Source: Taeniopygia guttata
Taxonomy: Eukaryota; Chordata; Aves; Passeriformes; Estrildidae
NCBI RefSeq assembly: GCF_048771995.1
Contig: NC_133032.1
Span: forward strand, 18,925,001-18,989,000
Direction: 5' to 3'
Length of the DNA: 64,000 nucleotides
This document shows, piece by piece, positions 1-15,200 of the stretch. Made by a program: the position numbers and the translations under genes. Under the pieces are notes generated by a model. It was not told the origin of the DNA and made no database searches. It worked only from the letters and a program-made list of their open reading frames with translations. The stretch's first letter is position 1, and each line of letters opens with the position of its first letter.

Positions 1-3000
1 AGAAAGCCCATGACAACTTCGCTTTGTGATCGTGACCTACTGACACTTTTTTTACTGTGATAGAAAAAAAATGTTCCTCATCTTTTTGTCAGCTGGCACT
101 GATATCCTTGGCCAACACGATGGAACAAGAAGTGCTATATGATCCTGCTCTGCACACAGCCCTTCTCCACCCACTGCTGCACCTCCAGAGTGGCTTTATT
201 TGAATGCTGATTGATCCCACAATGCTGTGTAAGTCCATGGTCCAAATCTATTTATTTCCCAAGAAAAATGTAACCCCATTAATCCTACTGAACACAATAT
301 AAAGTTAAGTGGTGAACAGCACCTAACAGCATTTTTATGGACACTAATACAACAATCCACACACAGTTTGCAATAAAAGAGCTTGTAGGTATAAGCATTT
401 TCTATGCCTGTCAGTCTGCACAACTGATCCATCCCTAGGAAAAAGGGATGGCATATACTGAGTCGATCACCTTTCCATTCACTGTCACAAAACTGCACAC
501 TCAGGATTACATTGCAAAGCAAAAAATAGTCACCACAGTTTTAAACATTTCAAATACATCCAAATTTAGCTAGCTAACAGGAACACAGAAAATCTCAGTG
601 CTCATTTCATTACCATGAACAGAATTGACTCCATCACTTCCAAGTCATTAGTTGTAATGTAGCAAGGGGCATAACAATTACAGTCCTCCCCTTTCTGTGG
701 CTATCTCCCCATCTCACACCTTGCAGCACTGTACCAACCACTGCACGTGATTTTTGCAACCAAAAATTGCAGAGGAAGAGCTACAAGCAGAGCCACCTTT
801 CTTTTTGCAGTAGTAAATACATAGACAAGTAACAATGGGTTACTTGAGCAGAGGGTTTTCTGCTTTTTAGTAAGTCTGTATCTCATTGATTTTGATGGCT
901 ATTAAAGGTTGCTTAGTTCTAAAGGTTCAGTACCAAGTACAACCACAGAGGAGAGAGTAAGAGTAAAGACCAGCACAAAAATCCCCCTCTCAGTCAGTTA
1001 CATTCAAAAGCAGTATTAACAGAAAACATTTATTCCATTGTTTCAGTAGGCTAGGAAGTCTCAGAGTTCATAGGATTTGAAACATCTGGCAGAATCTCAT
1101 GCAACACGATGTAGAAAACTACTTGCCTCATTCCTGATACATAGAAAATGGGCAAATGGCAAAGTGCTGGTAAACAGCCCTTTGCAAGACACTTTATTTG
1201 CCTAAAGGCAAGGAATTCCACAGGAAGACAGCAGAAAGGCAGAGCAAAAGCTGGCACAGCCCAAGATGCTGTACTAGAGACTCAATTAGAGTCAACGAGG
1301 TGAAAGTCAGGATCCACTGGCCCCTAGGAATGTCAAAGGACAGATAAGAGCAGTGTCAAGATTGAACTACACACACTGAGCCAAAATTAACATCAGGGTT
1401 ACTGGGGTGAGCAGTCATCAGTCCCAAGTTGTGCATGCAGCTGTCACAGGAATGAGTGAAGAGCTTCTGATACTGCCCTGGGTTTGCATACAGCACTGAG
1501 ACCCTAAACATAGTAAAAAAAATAAAATTAAATTTTAAAAACCCTAATATAAAATAAAAACCTGAAAATAATTTAAAGTGTTTGTAATACTTTCTTACTC
1601 TAATATTTTAATGAGATTTTATACTGCAGACCATGATTTACTGTAAGCAGATTCAATTTACAAATGCTGCAGAACTGGAGACAGAGTGCTTATTAATAAC
1701 CATATTAGTTTACTTGCATGTTTGCACTTTATATTAAATATATGCATACTTTTCACGTTTCGGTTATTTCTAAATGAATTTATATCCTCCAAATATTAGC
1801 TGTAATAACATCAGCTTTCTCAAATGCAAACAACAAAATTAAATTTGAAAAGACTGTATCAGAAAAATCTCTTTATAAACAAGGTCTGTAAAACTTCAGT
1901 TAGTTCTGTTTGTTCCACACAGAATACTCTAAAATGGTCAGATCCCACACCATCTTCCAAAAATATAATAATTGATGTATCCAGATTGCATTCTGAAGAT
2001 TAAAAAGTTAACCAAGCCATGTACACTGCAGATTTGGTTTTAATCCAATTCCCTTCTCTGAATAAATTTCATTTTATTACTAATCTCATGGTTTTAAGTT
2101 ATGAACCTCATGTTAATTTCTTTCATTACACAAAAACCTTTAACCGCAAAGGTACCAACAGGGATATTCACATTATTCAGGATTCTCCATTCAAAGGGAA
2201 ACAAAGGACTTAGAAACAAAACACAGGAGACATGTACCAGTCTTACAAGGGAACAAAACTATGCTCAATGTAATACTGACTTATGCAAATACTATCTTAC
2301 TTTTGTGGAAGTACTGCTACAAGGAAGAAAGAAAAAAATAGCCAGGACTTTCATATACATTAAATAATATTCAAGAGCAGTTCCCTTATAGCTACAATGT
2401 ATCTCATAAGAAAAATTATACAGACTTTCTAAATATATTGGGGGAGTAATTATTTTTACTACCATTTATCTTAAAAATGTAACATAAATAATATTTGGAA
2501 ATACAGACCAGAACAAATTTATCTTAGATTTTAAAAAGATGATTTTTATTAAGCACAAACAGCTTTTAATACATTATCAATACAAATAGGAAAACATCTG
2601 TTTAATGAATTTGATATATCAAAGATCTGATGGGCAGGTTGCATACTGGCACAATAAAAATGATTTTTTTTTAAAGTATTTCAAATTAAAATTACAGGGT
2701 TACCACAGTCTACACTGCAGGTACTTTCCTTACAGTCTAAAATTACTACATCACCTGGGCATGGGGGAAGCAAAGAACTAGTTTCATAATATGGAACTTC
2801 TAACACTTTAATTAGCACCACTCAAAGCTTGCATCAGCTGTCTAACTAAGAAACAGCTGACAGGTCAGGTAAAGCTTTACAGCAAATTTCAGTGCAAAGT
2901 TTACAGTTCCTTTTCATAAGATACTTGGAGTCTATGGTTTCATAGCATGTTAAATAATTATGGCTTGATAGATGTACAGTATTAAGATGCTGAGAACATC

Positions 3001-3132
3001 TATGAAAAAAATATGTGACTCGTAACAGCTGTGAAATGCATTTTAATATATTATACCAAATTCTGTAATATGCAAACAACATGCTGGATTACAAACTGAA
3101 GTCCTGTTATGAATTCATAGATAAGGTCAGTA
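1..3132 (-). other. SESTD1: SESTD1 3' UTR and downstream flank
   Basis: This is the AT-rich sequence immediately after the stop codon. No ORF here resembles a protein, so the near part is 3' UTR and the far end may be UTR or intergenic. Minus-strand AATAAA hexamers (TTTATT on the plus strand) lie at 2545-2550, 2073-2078, 1194-1199, 1029-1034, 251-256 and 195-200. The first would give a 3' UTR of roughly 0.6 kb and the last ones more than 2.9 kb. I cannot tell which is used or whether the UTR leaves the window. Confidence 0.55.
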
Positions 3133-3262
3133 TTAGCTCTCTGGGGTAGTGGCTTCTGGTTGTCTCAGCTGCTGCTTTTTCAGGCTAACTAACTTCATCT
3201 TCTCCCTGATGTGTTCTGCTGCAGAAGCCATATCACTTGGGCTCCCAAAGTACTGCTCAGAC
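3133..3262 (-). CDS. SESTD1: SESTD1 exon 18, terminal coding exon
   Basis: Encodes residues 655-696 and the TAA stop at 3133-3135, after one base completing Gly654. The acceptor is ttttctag|GT. It begins with [13 protein letters not shown] and ends in PEATTPES, the basic C-terminal tail outside the spectrin repeats. The start of the exon is fixed by phase: exon 17 ends with GG, and only the G after this AG restores the frame. Confidence 0.95.
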
Positions 3263-6200
3263 CTAGAAAAAACCCAAACCACAATAAATTATATGTAGTA
3301 AGTAAGTCAGTACATGAATACACTTGTTAATTGCAGTAGAAAACACAAAGCACATAAGAAAAATAGCCACTTTTTCCTCTTGTCATTTAAAAGCCACCTT
3401 TAAAAAGCTTTGGAGACTTAGTGATGAAGACTCAACAGCAAATTTTTATGAAATTGTTACAAATACTCAATGAGCCTTTCATATCCAAAAGACACTCTTG
3501 ACAGAAGTTCAAAGGTGGTGAGACACTTCTGGTCTAGTGAAATGTGCCCCAGCCCATGGCAGAGGGATTGGAACTGGATGATTTTTAATGTCCCTTCCAA
3601 ACCAAACCAATCTGTGACTTGAACAGCAAAGCACTATTCTAGAAGCACAACTGGACGCCTCCCAACTCGCTTTCTTGCCTCCCTTCTCTGGGTCTCCCCC
3701 AAGTCCATCTGACAATTTTGCATACTGTGACAATCTATGATACCTGCCTATACATGAATTCTGAGTTTATAAAATTGTTGCATTATTGAAGGACTCTTCA
3801 CATATTAAGTCAGCCACATGCTGTCAATTTATGCCATCTACCTCTCAAACTGAAAGGAACACATGGCTGTGTAATTCAGCTACAAAAAAGAACAGCTGAA
3901 ATGTTAGGCAAACCACTAACCAAGCTGTCAGCAAAGGGAGGGTTTGAACAGAACACGTGTTTCAGAAGAACAGGTATTAAATCTAGTTGGAAATGGCAGT
4001 AGGACAAAGGACTTTCAGACAGGCAAAACTGGACAGAAAAGTTATTCTGTGCAGGAATAGACTCATTTTAGGAGGTAACTGGTCAGACTGCATAACTGCA
4101 CATGGATCACAGCATTTCTTCATACACAGCAGAAGCCATGAGCAGGACACGGAGCAGTGACCTGAGCTTCCAAAAAGATACTGGTAAAGGTCTGAAGAGG
4201 TGAACAGATGAATGAAAATGCTTTCAACCATTTATGACATTTTGCATGTTCTTAAATCTCAAAGTATTTCTAATAATGAGCAAACCCTTTGCAAACTATT
4301 TGCTAAACACTTCAAAACCAGAATGCCAGGATGATGAGCAGGAGGTCCTGAGATACAGGACAACTACCACACCATTTTTGTGAAGGGGGATATTCAACAC
4401 TCTACTGAAATGCCAGAGGGGTCAAAAATAATATTCAGGATTGAACAGTTGCTACTTTTATCAGGTTACTAGAATCTGCTATACAGAAGTTATACAAAAA
4501 TACTTCAACAAACACTTCTTGATCTGGTTTTTGGTCAGTTTTTTTTTGTTTGTTTTGGATTTTTTTTCCACAGCTATAAAATTCTCCACTTTTTTCAAAC
4601 ACACTACTGAAAGAATAGTTAAAATCACTACTCATTCAGGCCTGGTCTCATCTTCATGATTAGCACTCTGTATTGAAGAAGCTGCACTGCAGAAGGCATA
4701 TGGCATTTTGGAAATATGATGACAATAAATTTTCATGACCAGCTTCCTGCACCTGTGTTTTTCAGGTAGACTTCAGGTAACGCCTAATGCAGTTGCCTGA
4801 TGTTATCTCGTAAGATTTCAGCTGCTAATTCGATATACTTATTTCAGACCTTTTTCATTATGGTGTGACATCCTACACACCAGAGACTTCCTCCATAGCT
4901 TGGCTGCAACTCACATACAAATTAACTACAAGCTCAGCATAACAATAGACATCATTGAACAGAGAGAACTGAGTTTCATTATGGCTGAGATTCCAAATTC
5001 AATTTGCTTTTGTAGCTCAAGAGAATAACCAGTTTACAGTTAATATGAATAATTCTCGAGGGAAGTACTGTTTTGTTTACCAAATAAATAAAATATTAAT
5101 TTATCTTCAATATACTGGCTTAGATAGATAGAATTGCAAATAAATAATAGAAATCCTGTAATTCTCATCTGGTATCTTTTTTTCAGGGAGAAGAGACTGG
5201 GACTGGTCATTCTTCTGTTACTTCTGCATACTGCGCTAGTGCAAAGACTGCATAAATCTAATAATCATTCAGTGTGAAAAAGTCACTAGTTTAAAAAGGC
5301 AGTGATTTAATTCTTTCCCATTTTTTCATAGAAAGCAGACAGATCCTATTTCAAATTTTATAAAACAAACATACTCACTTTTCTATTTCAGCAATAAGCC
5401 TTCAGGATTCTTCTACATATGAGACTATTATACAATTTTACCAAAAGCATTATTCCAAAGGCATTAGAAACCATTCTACATACCCATCGGGATAAACTAC
5501 AGGCACTGTTAGTCTGTCCAACAGTGATTTCCCAACTGCTTCAATTTCATCAAATTGATCCATTTCATTAAAAGCTTCAGGCTGCTCTGGACATTCCTGC
5601 AAAATCTGTTTAATAAAAGTAAGAAAATACAGAATAAAGTACACAAGGGATAGCATGTAGTTTTTTAAGTGCCATTAACTGTCAGAGTGAATGTTCTCTT
5701 GGCATTTCCACTGACACATTTACATGAGATCAACTGACATATATAATTCAAAAAAAGAAAATATCGATTAAGAAGACAGTTCAGGGCTACCAGTGTGTTG
5801 TATTAGAATGTTTTACATTACTTCTGAGAGGGAATAAAAAGTAGTCTTCCTAGACAATATTCCTGGAACAAATGTGAAATGCATAAAAATAGCGACTGAC
5901 AACATTAAACATACAAGACAGTAATGTAAAATGGAAACACCATGGTCAATGAAGACTCCTCACAACAGGTTTCAAAACTAAAAACCATATCTGGCACAGA
6001 ACAGGTAGGAATAAAAAAATCTGAACACAAGTCTTTCGAGATAGGATTGTAATCCAATACTAGCATTCAGTACTCTATTCTCTTCCACTTCTCACTCTGC
6101 CACTTCTTACTTTTTTCCAAAGCAGCATGGATATTAACGGTCTATTTTCCACACAGACTCATATGTCCAACAGTGAAAGGAGAATAAGGTTTTTGAACAA

Positions 6201-9200
6201 GAGCATTGTTTTGTCAGCCATTAATTTATTTTTCTTCACACTTAAGACTGCCTAAACCCAGGAATTAACTACTGCAATAATGAAAGAATGCTCATAATAT
6301 GGACTGAGAGATTCCACTCTTCTAGGAGTTTATGAACTACTGAAATTTCATTTGGTATCAGTTAAATCTCTGGAAGCATAGATGATATATTTCTGCTTTT
6401 GTGAACCTCCATCAACTCCCAATGCCTGCAAATTCGACGTATCTTCCACTAATACAAATAAGAAATGAATAAAACCAAGGAACAAAAGAATCAACTCTGA
6501 ATCCATGCTCTCTTTCAATGACAGAATTAATTTATTTTGCCATGTCCAAGATTTGGATTTTACTGCAGTTATATACAATTTTATTATCAATATTTGAAAT
6601 ACATACTCTAAACTGATTTTTTAAAACACACCACAAAAACCAAGCAGCTATGAACAAAAAGGTCCTGCTTCTCATGACCTACATTAAAGGACATTGTCTC
6701 AAATGTAAGCATTTGAAAGCTCTCAACATTTTTCCCCTTCAGCAAGCTGTTACTCAATAGCAACTAATCCTCATCACACTGTTGCTGACTGCTCATCCTC
6801 CACTGTGCTTTGTGCATCACTTGACTGGGTGCAGCAGTGAGACATTTGGTTATAGGAGTCAGAAAACCAGAAAACTTTCAGGAAGAAAGCATGTTCAAAC
6901 CTCACCAGGAGCAAAATACGAGATGGAACAAGACAGCATGTGTGGAAATTAAAGTGGCATGAGCTGCCCTCATTTACAGTTTGGGAGAAGGTTATCCCAT
7001 CCAAAATCCACACAGCTTAAAGGGCAATACACCTTTAACTCTCTAAAGAACTTAAATGACCTGATAGCTTTGTATCACACCTTGCACAAAGAAGTGTTCC
7101 TGGCTTGTAAGAATTACGGTCTTAAAAGACACAAAGAAATGCTTTATCATCAATATCAGAGTTCCCATTTGAAGAGTGCTGTTCTCATTTTTGTTAAGCA
7201 AGCCCTATACCAATACTGGTATATGAAAAATTATTACATTAAGTACTGAAGTTAATGGTTGCAAAAATATACATAAATTCTTCTTTCTGCCATTTAAAAC
7301 AAAATATTTAGAAAGGGTAGATGTACACACTGACAACTTCATATTTCTTATATTTTGTTTGCCTGAACTCAGGTAAGAAATTGTTCTTCTTAATAAAACA
7401 CAACACTCACCTTTTCAGCAGTAGAATGAAATGCAACAGCTGCTTCCAACCGGTGTACTCTTTCTTCAGAAGTCACTGTAAATTGTTTCCACACTCTGTT
7501 CAGCCTGGGCAGTGTGTCCCCTGAGGACCTTGAAGTGCATCGCAAGGACTGGCACAGGACCACCGTTGCCTGCAGTAACTGTCTCCCATAATCATAAGTA
7601 CTCTAAAAATTGGACGGGAAGGGAGAGTAAGTGCATGTAAATACCCTGCACTTTACCTGGTAATTAAACAGCATCTTAAAGCAGGAACAGCAGGCAAGTT
7701 TATAGAAGCTCCACCATTCAGGTTCACAATGTACATTGAACTTATCTGGTCTACTAGAAAATGCTGATAAAGTAAGGACAAAATGGTAATGACCAAACAG
7801 TGCTTTCACTCTTAAAAAAAAAATCCAGTATCTGCTCCTGGCTAGTGCTCACACTGGCAAAAGAAGACAGCTTCCCAAGAATTCTGAATAGCTGTTTGAA
7901 TCTTCCAAGGGATACTTGATATCCACTGCTGAGAGGACTGTCCCCCTGATCCCACTGGCACCATGTCTATGGTCAGCCAGCATCCAGGTGCCCTGAGGCA
8001 CATCACTGTAACAGCAAATGACCCTCCTGTCATCATCAACTCTTACTCATCAAAAGAGAAAATCAGTTCCAGTGCAACAGGTGGAATTAGAAAACATCAC
8101 ATCTGTTAATTAACAAGTCTAAATTAGACACTCCTAAAAGCAGTAAATGACTGACAAAACATCTGACCAGATGCTTTGGCCCAGCTTGCCAAAAGTAATT
8201 TTAAAGACTGCTTGAGATATAAAAGCCAATGAACTTTGGTTGGTTGTTTACATTGCCTATGTGAAGGTTAACTAAGGTAGTGAACTGCAGCATCGCTGCT
8301 CTTGATGGAACTGTCACATCTCATTAGGCCCATCTTTAGCAATCAATTTCTTCACTCAGGCATTGGGGCAAACCAGTAAGACCAGTGACGGCTGTTCAAT
8401 GACTGTCCATATAGATATTGAATCTGTTTAGGAGAGGATGTGAAACTGCACAAACCCCATACTGCTAAAAAATTCACATTTCACCTGTGCAACATCAACA
8501 AATTTTCGATGTTTCTCCAGTAAAACTTTTGTTTCTTGAGCATCATCTCCCAGTCGGATATGTGTCTTCAGCAGAGCGTCCAACAGTTCACTTAACCATT
8601 CTACTGCCTTAAAAACAAGTCAAAAAGAATAAAAAACAAATACATTAAAAAGAAATTAAACCAGAAGGGTGACATTAGTTCAGTACTAGCATATACTTTC
8701 GATACAGAAAAAAAGTTAAATGAGCTGTAACAAGCTGGTGGATCATGTATGCAATCCTCAAATATACTATTTGTAGACATTGCTATATCCTTTATTTTCA
8801 CTGTACATATTCCCTAAATAAAACACATTTGTAAGTTGCAAAAAAAGTACTGTAAAACTACCAGCCCCCATAAATCAACCCAGTGGACTACAAAGATCAG
8901 AATGATAAAATTCTAGAGGTATTTCCATACCTGAGCAGCATCCTCCTCACATTTAAATAACTGCACCATCTGAAGCATCTTCAGTCGCCGCACATCCACC
9001 ATATCCTCACACCTTAAACAGCACACAGAAAGATTCATCAGCACATGTACAGCAGACACAAAGCACTCTGACACTGACAACAATGTTTTCAGGTAAGAAA
9101 CATTAAGATACAAGCACTCATGAAAAGGTGATCAAAGCTGCTTAGCTTGACCAAAATACCTCATGACACAGACAACAATACGAAACTTGCAATAAATAGA

Positions 9201-12200
9201 ACTGAGCACTGCAAGTCACCAAAATGATGATCTGCAAGATTCCTGATATGGCTAAGCTGGAGGCAGTAACACCAGAGATAGCTACAAGGTCTTGAAGCAG
9301 CAACCCAGGTTCCTTACTTTGCTGCACTCGTAAGCTCTGCAAAACAGAGGCTTACGTGGCTAAGACAGACTTTAGCCTATCAAAATTCAGATGAAAGTGA
9401 GTTTCAACATGGCTTAATTCTGAATTATACTGTTTGTTGGGGCAATGTTTTCTTGATGCATACAATGAGGCTGTTTAAAAGATAATACATTTTTCCATTT
9501 TCTTTTTAACTGATTACAGAACCCTTATATGATGATGCCCTTTGCTTTACTTGTCAGGAAGCATTTCAAAATCTAATTGATATAAAAATCAATCCTAATT
9601 ATCTTGTTCTGAGTTGAGCACAGTTTTCAGTTCTTTCTCCGGAATTCCAACAAAAGTGTTGAAAATTCTTCTCTTTCCACAATGAGACCTAAGCTAATAC
9701 ATCCAGCAGAATGCTTTCCACTTCAATTTCAGAGCCTACTAAATAGACAGCAAGACTCATGCTCCTGTTCAGTGCAAATGGAGAATTACTAATGTCAACA
9801 ACAGTTGGCTTTATAAACAAATGCAAAAGACTGTGTGCATGATCTTTTCCAAACTGGTTACAAACACAAGCTCTTCCAAAGAACAGTTTGTTAGCATGCT
9901 GCATTTTGTTTCATGTCCTGCAATGCTCACAGAAAGGACATCAGCTGCTGCAAGAAAACAGTTTATGGGTTCCAAAATCATAAATAAAGCAGCAAAATGC
10001 CCCTAAAAATAAGCATTACAACAAATGTGTATGTAAATAGCAGGAAGCATTCAACAGAACTTGGAAAAAAAGTAAAATTAAATGTCACAAAAAATACTAT
10101 TACATGCTACTGAGAGATATTTAGTCCTTTTACTTTTTTGTCTCTCGTCCAGGCTAAATAACCTTGTTTAATCATTCCCAATCTGAAAGCTGCTTCATAC
10201 CTTTGTCTGAAAACATTATTGATGTTTTAGTCCTCTGACTTCCCACAATTCTATAACCCTTCTGAGAACACGGACCAGAATTGTCTAACACAAACAGAAA
10301 TCAACTACCAGTCTATACAGTGACACAATGACATTCTTCTTTCAGTTTTTTATTCCTTTCCTAATAATTCTTGGCATTCTACTTGCTTGTCCCTGTGTGC
10401 TTGAAACACTAAAGCAATTTCTGCAAGTTTTCCAGTATTTATCTTTGAGTTCACAGCTGATTCAGAGACCATTACTGTGTCTACAAAGTCTGTCTTTCTC
10501 CCATGCACATCTCTTTTCTCACTGTGGAACTCCATCTGCCATTTTACTGCACAGTGACACGTCCTCTGTAGCTTTTTGCAGCTGGTCCTCTAAACACAAG
10601 TATTGCTTAAATTAATAGCATTCAGAGGGCAGACTTAGAACAGCATTTTCTCTAAGCACTACCAAAACACATAGCTCCTAACACTAAGCTCCCTAAGAAA
10701 ACAATTTAAGAATACTGGAATTAATTTGTAATATGGGCAATTTGATGCTCACTAGACTTGCTGCTGCCCAGAGGCACCTCTCTGCTCATCAGACCTTTTC
10801 TATGGACAGTATTACATTGTCTCAGGGCTTCCAGCAGTAATACTGGCCATAGCATCTAATTCTTTCACACTATTGAGTAGAAAAAAAAGGCAGTACTACA
10901 GAAAATTCAGTACTACTACATCTTTAATTATAAATAATCAAATTTTGAAGGAAGATGATGACCGGCAAAATCCATCCTTCTTTTAAATTCAGCTCCCTCC
11001 AACATTTTTCCCAACCTCATCCCCCACTCTGTACGATTTTCCAAAACTCAAACCCCATGTCCTGAGATGACTGTACAGTACTGTATCCCATCATCTGCTC
11101 TTTTGAAATCTGTGCCTCCATTTTGTACCCTCACCTTATTTGTCTTCCTATCTTCAGGAATGAAAACACCATATGCAAAGGACAGAACTTGTAATGAAGA
11201 AGATAAACAAGGCTGGTTATTATGTAATTTTACACCCATCACCACTACTGTAATTATATTATACTCCCATCTCAAACTGCTAACATATAAGACACCTCTT
11301 GCATATTTTCATAACGCCATCTAAAAGGAATGTCTCACTTCGGAGTGTTTACAAGGACAGGAAAGCATTCAAGTACTCCATCTAGTACCAAAATATAAAA
11401 AGTGCTTGTTTTTAGAAATACACTACAACAGATTAGTCAGGGAAGTTTCTGTCCCATTCAAATTACTACAAATATAAATGACAGTTGTAATACATCCCTT
11501 AACTGAACATAAAATAAAATGGGTTCTTTTCAACAAACTAAATTGTACAAAGTGACTTGTTAACACACAAAATTCTTAATGATTCGAATTGTTGTTCTTA
11601 CCTTTGTTTTCTTAGCTGCATATCTTCCATCACTCCTTGGATATGGTCCACATTTTCTTTGTTCTCAATGGTCACATCTTTCCCATAGGCCCATGATGCC
11701 TGGTTAGATATCTGATCAAGAAGACTTTGACCTTTCTCACGCAAGCCCTGCAAGCCTAAGTCTAATAAGAAAAAGGGAATAAAAAGGTCAGTGATCACTC
11801 AAGAGTTTTGGTGGGTTTTTATCTCAATGGAGAGGGAAAATACAACAGAATCATACATGAATGAAGACTGGAACCTGGAAAATGAAAAGGACATGACTAT
11901 GTCCTTCACTGCCCTTTCCAACTCCCATCTGAGTGAGCCATTTGTCTGTATGAACAAAGAATTAGGCTTTGGTATTTTATGACCTAGCAGATAATAAGAA
12001 AAAGAATAAAAGTTGACAGCATGTCAGCTTTTCAGCATATACACAGCTAATTAATGTCTTTCATCCACATAATTATATAATTCCTAAAATATTTATCACT
12101 GCTAAGCAGTTGTACCTAAGTGTTCTTCCACTGCTGACAGAAGTTACTATTTTATAATACATCTGATATGGCTGACATAATTTTCTACACTGAAATTTGT

Positions 12201-15200
12201 CAACCCTTGGGATCTGCTGTTACATCTCTTATTTGGCAGCTCTATTATCTGTTTTCCTGAAGGAATATCTCATTTATACATCAAACTGTTATACTGCAAT
12301 CATACCTACTTCTACCATAAATTGTTTTTCTTTGCAGCTCTTTCTCCCACAACTTAATGAACAAGCTGATCACTGCAGACTCCTTCCAACTGAAATAATT
12401 CCATATGCTTGACAGTGTAACAACCTTCAACGTGCCATTTACTAACATATGCATTCAAAGTTACTGCAAAACACCCAGTACAAGCATTCTGAAACTGAGT
12501 GGATAAAACCTGAATCACCAAGGAATCAGTTCTGGAGACAAAAAGATCATCTAAGCATAATGGCATATAATAAATATATATATATATAGATATATCTTAG
12601 ATCTAAAACATTTAAAAGATAACCGTTCCAGATCAGCTCCCCAGACAAAACTATTACACAGCAGATGGCATCAGGCAACCCAAAGTAGCTCAGTGGAACA
12701 TTACATAGTGAGGAGTCAGAAGTTGTAAGATCTTTTCCCCCTGCTTTTTTGGTGATTTTTAAAAAAGGGATTACTCTTTCTTCCCCCTGTAATGGACTCA
12801 TTAGAATGTGTGTGTCTGAAATGCAGAAATATCTTGCTTACCAACACTTTTCAATTTTTCTTCCAGTAGTTTCAATGTTTGTTGAATTGATGCTCCATCT
12901 GCTGGTGCTACATCCACACACAACATTCCTAGTAAACCATCCAATTGCTGAGACAACTAAAATGTAAGAACATAAATGCTGACATTTAAAAAGAAGTTTG
13001 AGCTTCAGATGGTTGAGTCTACAATATTCTAAATGTTTGGAAATTTGTCATTTTCAAATTTCTCTTTGCAGCTACAGGAAATGAATGCCAAGATGAAAGA
13101 TAAATGACCCATCTGCCTTGTAGAAATCCAAGAGCATACATCTCTAAATGGTGGGAGAGTAGAAGCCAATATTCTACTTGTTTTTAAGAAAAATATAGGA
13201 TATGAACATGCCATTTCACAAAAAGAAACTATGAAAAGTACAACAAATTCCAGTCCAATCAATGCATATGCCTCTAAATAAAAAAAAAAAAAAAAAAAAA
13301 AAGAGGGGCAAAAAAGTAACTTTTCAACTAGTAACCTTTTTATTTCAAATACTGCTGAAATCTAAGACATATTACAAAGTACTTCCCTCCTAAAACAAGG
13401 GGGAGCCAATTTTCTCAGTGATTCAATTACAGTAAATGATGACTTACAGCATTTTCCAAGTGACATTATATTTCCTCTCATCTCCCTGAATATTTTTCCA
13501 ATGTATTCAACATTTACAATACTAAAGCACTAATTTGTTGACAGTGACTTAAAAAAAATTAAAAAGAAACACTTACATCCTGGGCAACACTGTGGAATTC
13601 AAGTGCTGCTTGCAACAGGTTCTGCCTGAATTCCAGCTGACTGGCCTGCCTGTAACACACATCACTCAGCTGTTGCTGCAATGCTTTCAATTCCACAAGG
13701 TCCTCCTCATCCCCTGCATTTAGAAGAGCTGCTATCTGCTGATTAAGCTCAACATAAACAGCAAACCACTCCTAGAAACACAAGAAGATGAAAAATTAAA
13801 AATGCCAAATACAATTTTATTTTTCTTAAATGGTATACATCCAACTGCAGGCTAATAAATACTCAGATTGAAAAAATGAGGTTATTACAGATTGCACTAT
13901 TTCACAGAGGAAAAAATATTTCTGATTTCAAATCAACTCTCAATAAAGTGCTTAGTAGATGTTAATACACACGTTATAGTATAAGAAATTTAGTGCAGAA
14001 AGACAGGAAGAGTTCAATGCATGGCTCCTAGTCCCAAGCACAAACTTCCACCAAAAAAGGAATTTCACCATTTTAAAACAAATTTCTACTGCTTAAATGT
14101 CTGTACTGGTCTACTGAAACAAAAGATCATTTCTGCCAAGTGATCTGCTCTTTTAAAAAGCTGTTCACAGGACAATCCAGGTGTTATGTTCAGTGACATG
14201 ATTAAAACTAGCAATTAATTTCCTTAAAATATTTAGAAAAATACTGCTGTTGACAAAGTGGAAGTAATCTCTATCTTCTGAACAAAGGAAAGTCCATGCA
14301 CAGAAACTTCAAAATGATCCTTGTTACTTATTTAAGGAAAGCTTTATACTATTTAATTCAAAATGTGCAGATTTGTTGTTCACATGGCTTGATTACTGAA
14401 TACATACACAAGATTTAGTTATGTTGTCCTGTTGGTGTATTTGCAGAGGAAAATAGTTCAAGTATTTAACAATTTGGTGAGATATAAAAACAGCTTGATG
14501 CATCCAGATCACATTCACATCTTGCATGACTGAGATGCCTGTAAAGCAAAATGTGTTTGCTCTAATTTTGACCTTGAATGTCCTATGCATTTCTATGGAA
14601 CAGCACCATCTAATGGTCTACAATATTTGATTTAATTTGTATTCTTGTCTTGCTCCTATCGGGATGTTTAGAATTTTGTAAATTATGTCTTCAGCTTTTG
14701 CATCATTTATTTATAAATCATGCAAAACAGAGTAGAAATATCCATATTGTGAATTTTTTTCTTTTTTCCCAAAGCTGTCTCTACCATCTGCTCACAGAAA
14801 AAAAGAGAGCAGGAAAAGAGCAAGAAGGGAAATAAAGAGAAAGTAATGAAAAAGTTAAATTAGCAATCAGTCAAATGTTTAAGAGCAGAAAAAATTTCTC
14901 ATCTGTCCCAAAATGGGCAACTAAGATGACATAATGTGAAAACATCTTCTTTTGTGTCATATGTACTATAGATACACAGATTCAGCATAATCAGTTCACA
15001 GAAATAGCTCTTCAATACTGAGCATACAAATCCAGCTAAATGTGGCATATAAACTACAATATGAGAAGTAAAAAACAATTAGATTAATATGTTTAGGGCT
15101 TTTGGGTTTTGTTTCTTTTTTTTCAGTTTTAATTTTAGCATTAAAGTAAGTAAGAGTTGCAGTAATTTATTTTGATCAAGCTGTCAGTAAAATTACGATA

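Noticed and set aside
13280..13302. A23 run (and A24 at 31828-31851) as tails of processed pseudogenes
   Set aside because: No gene-like sequence precedes the tracts and no flanking duplications are visible. They are simple homopolymers.
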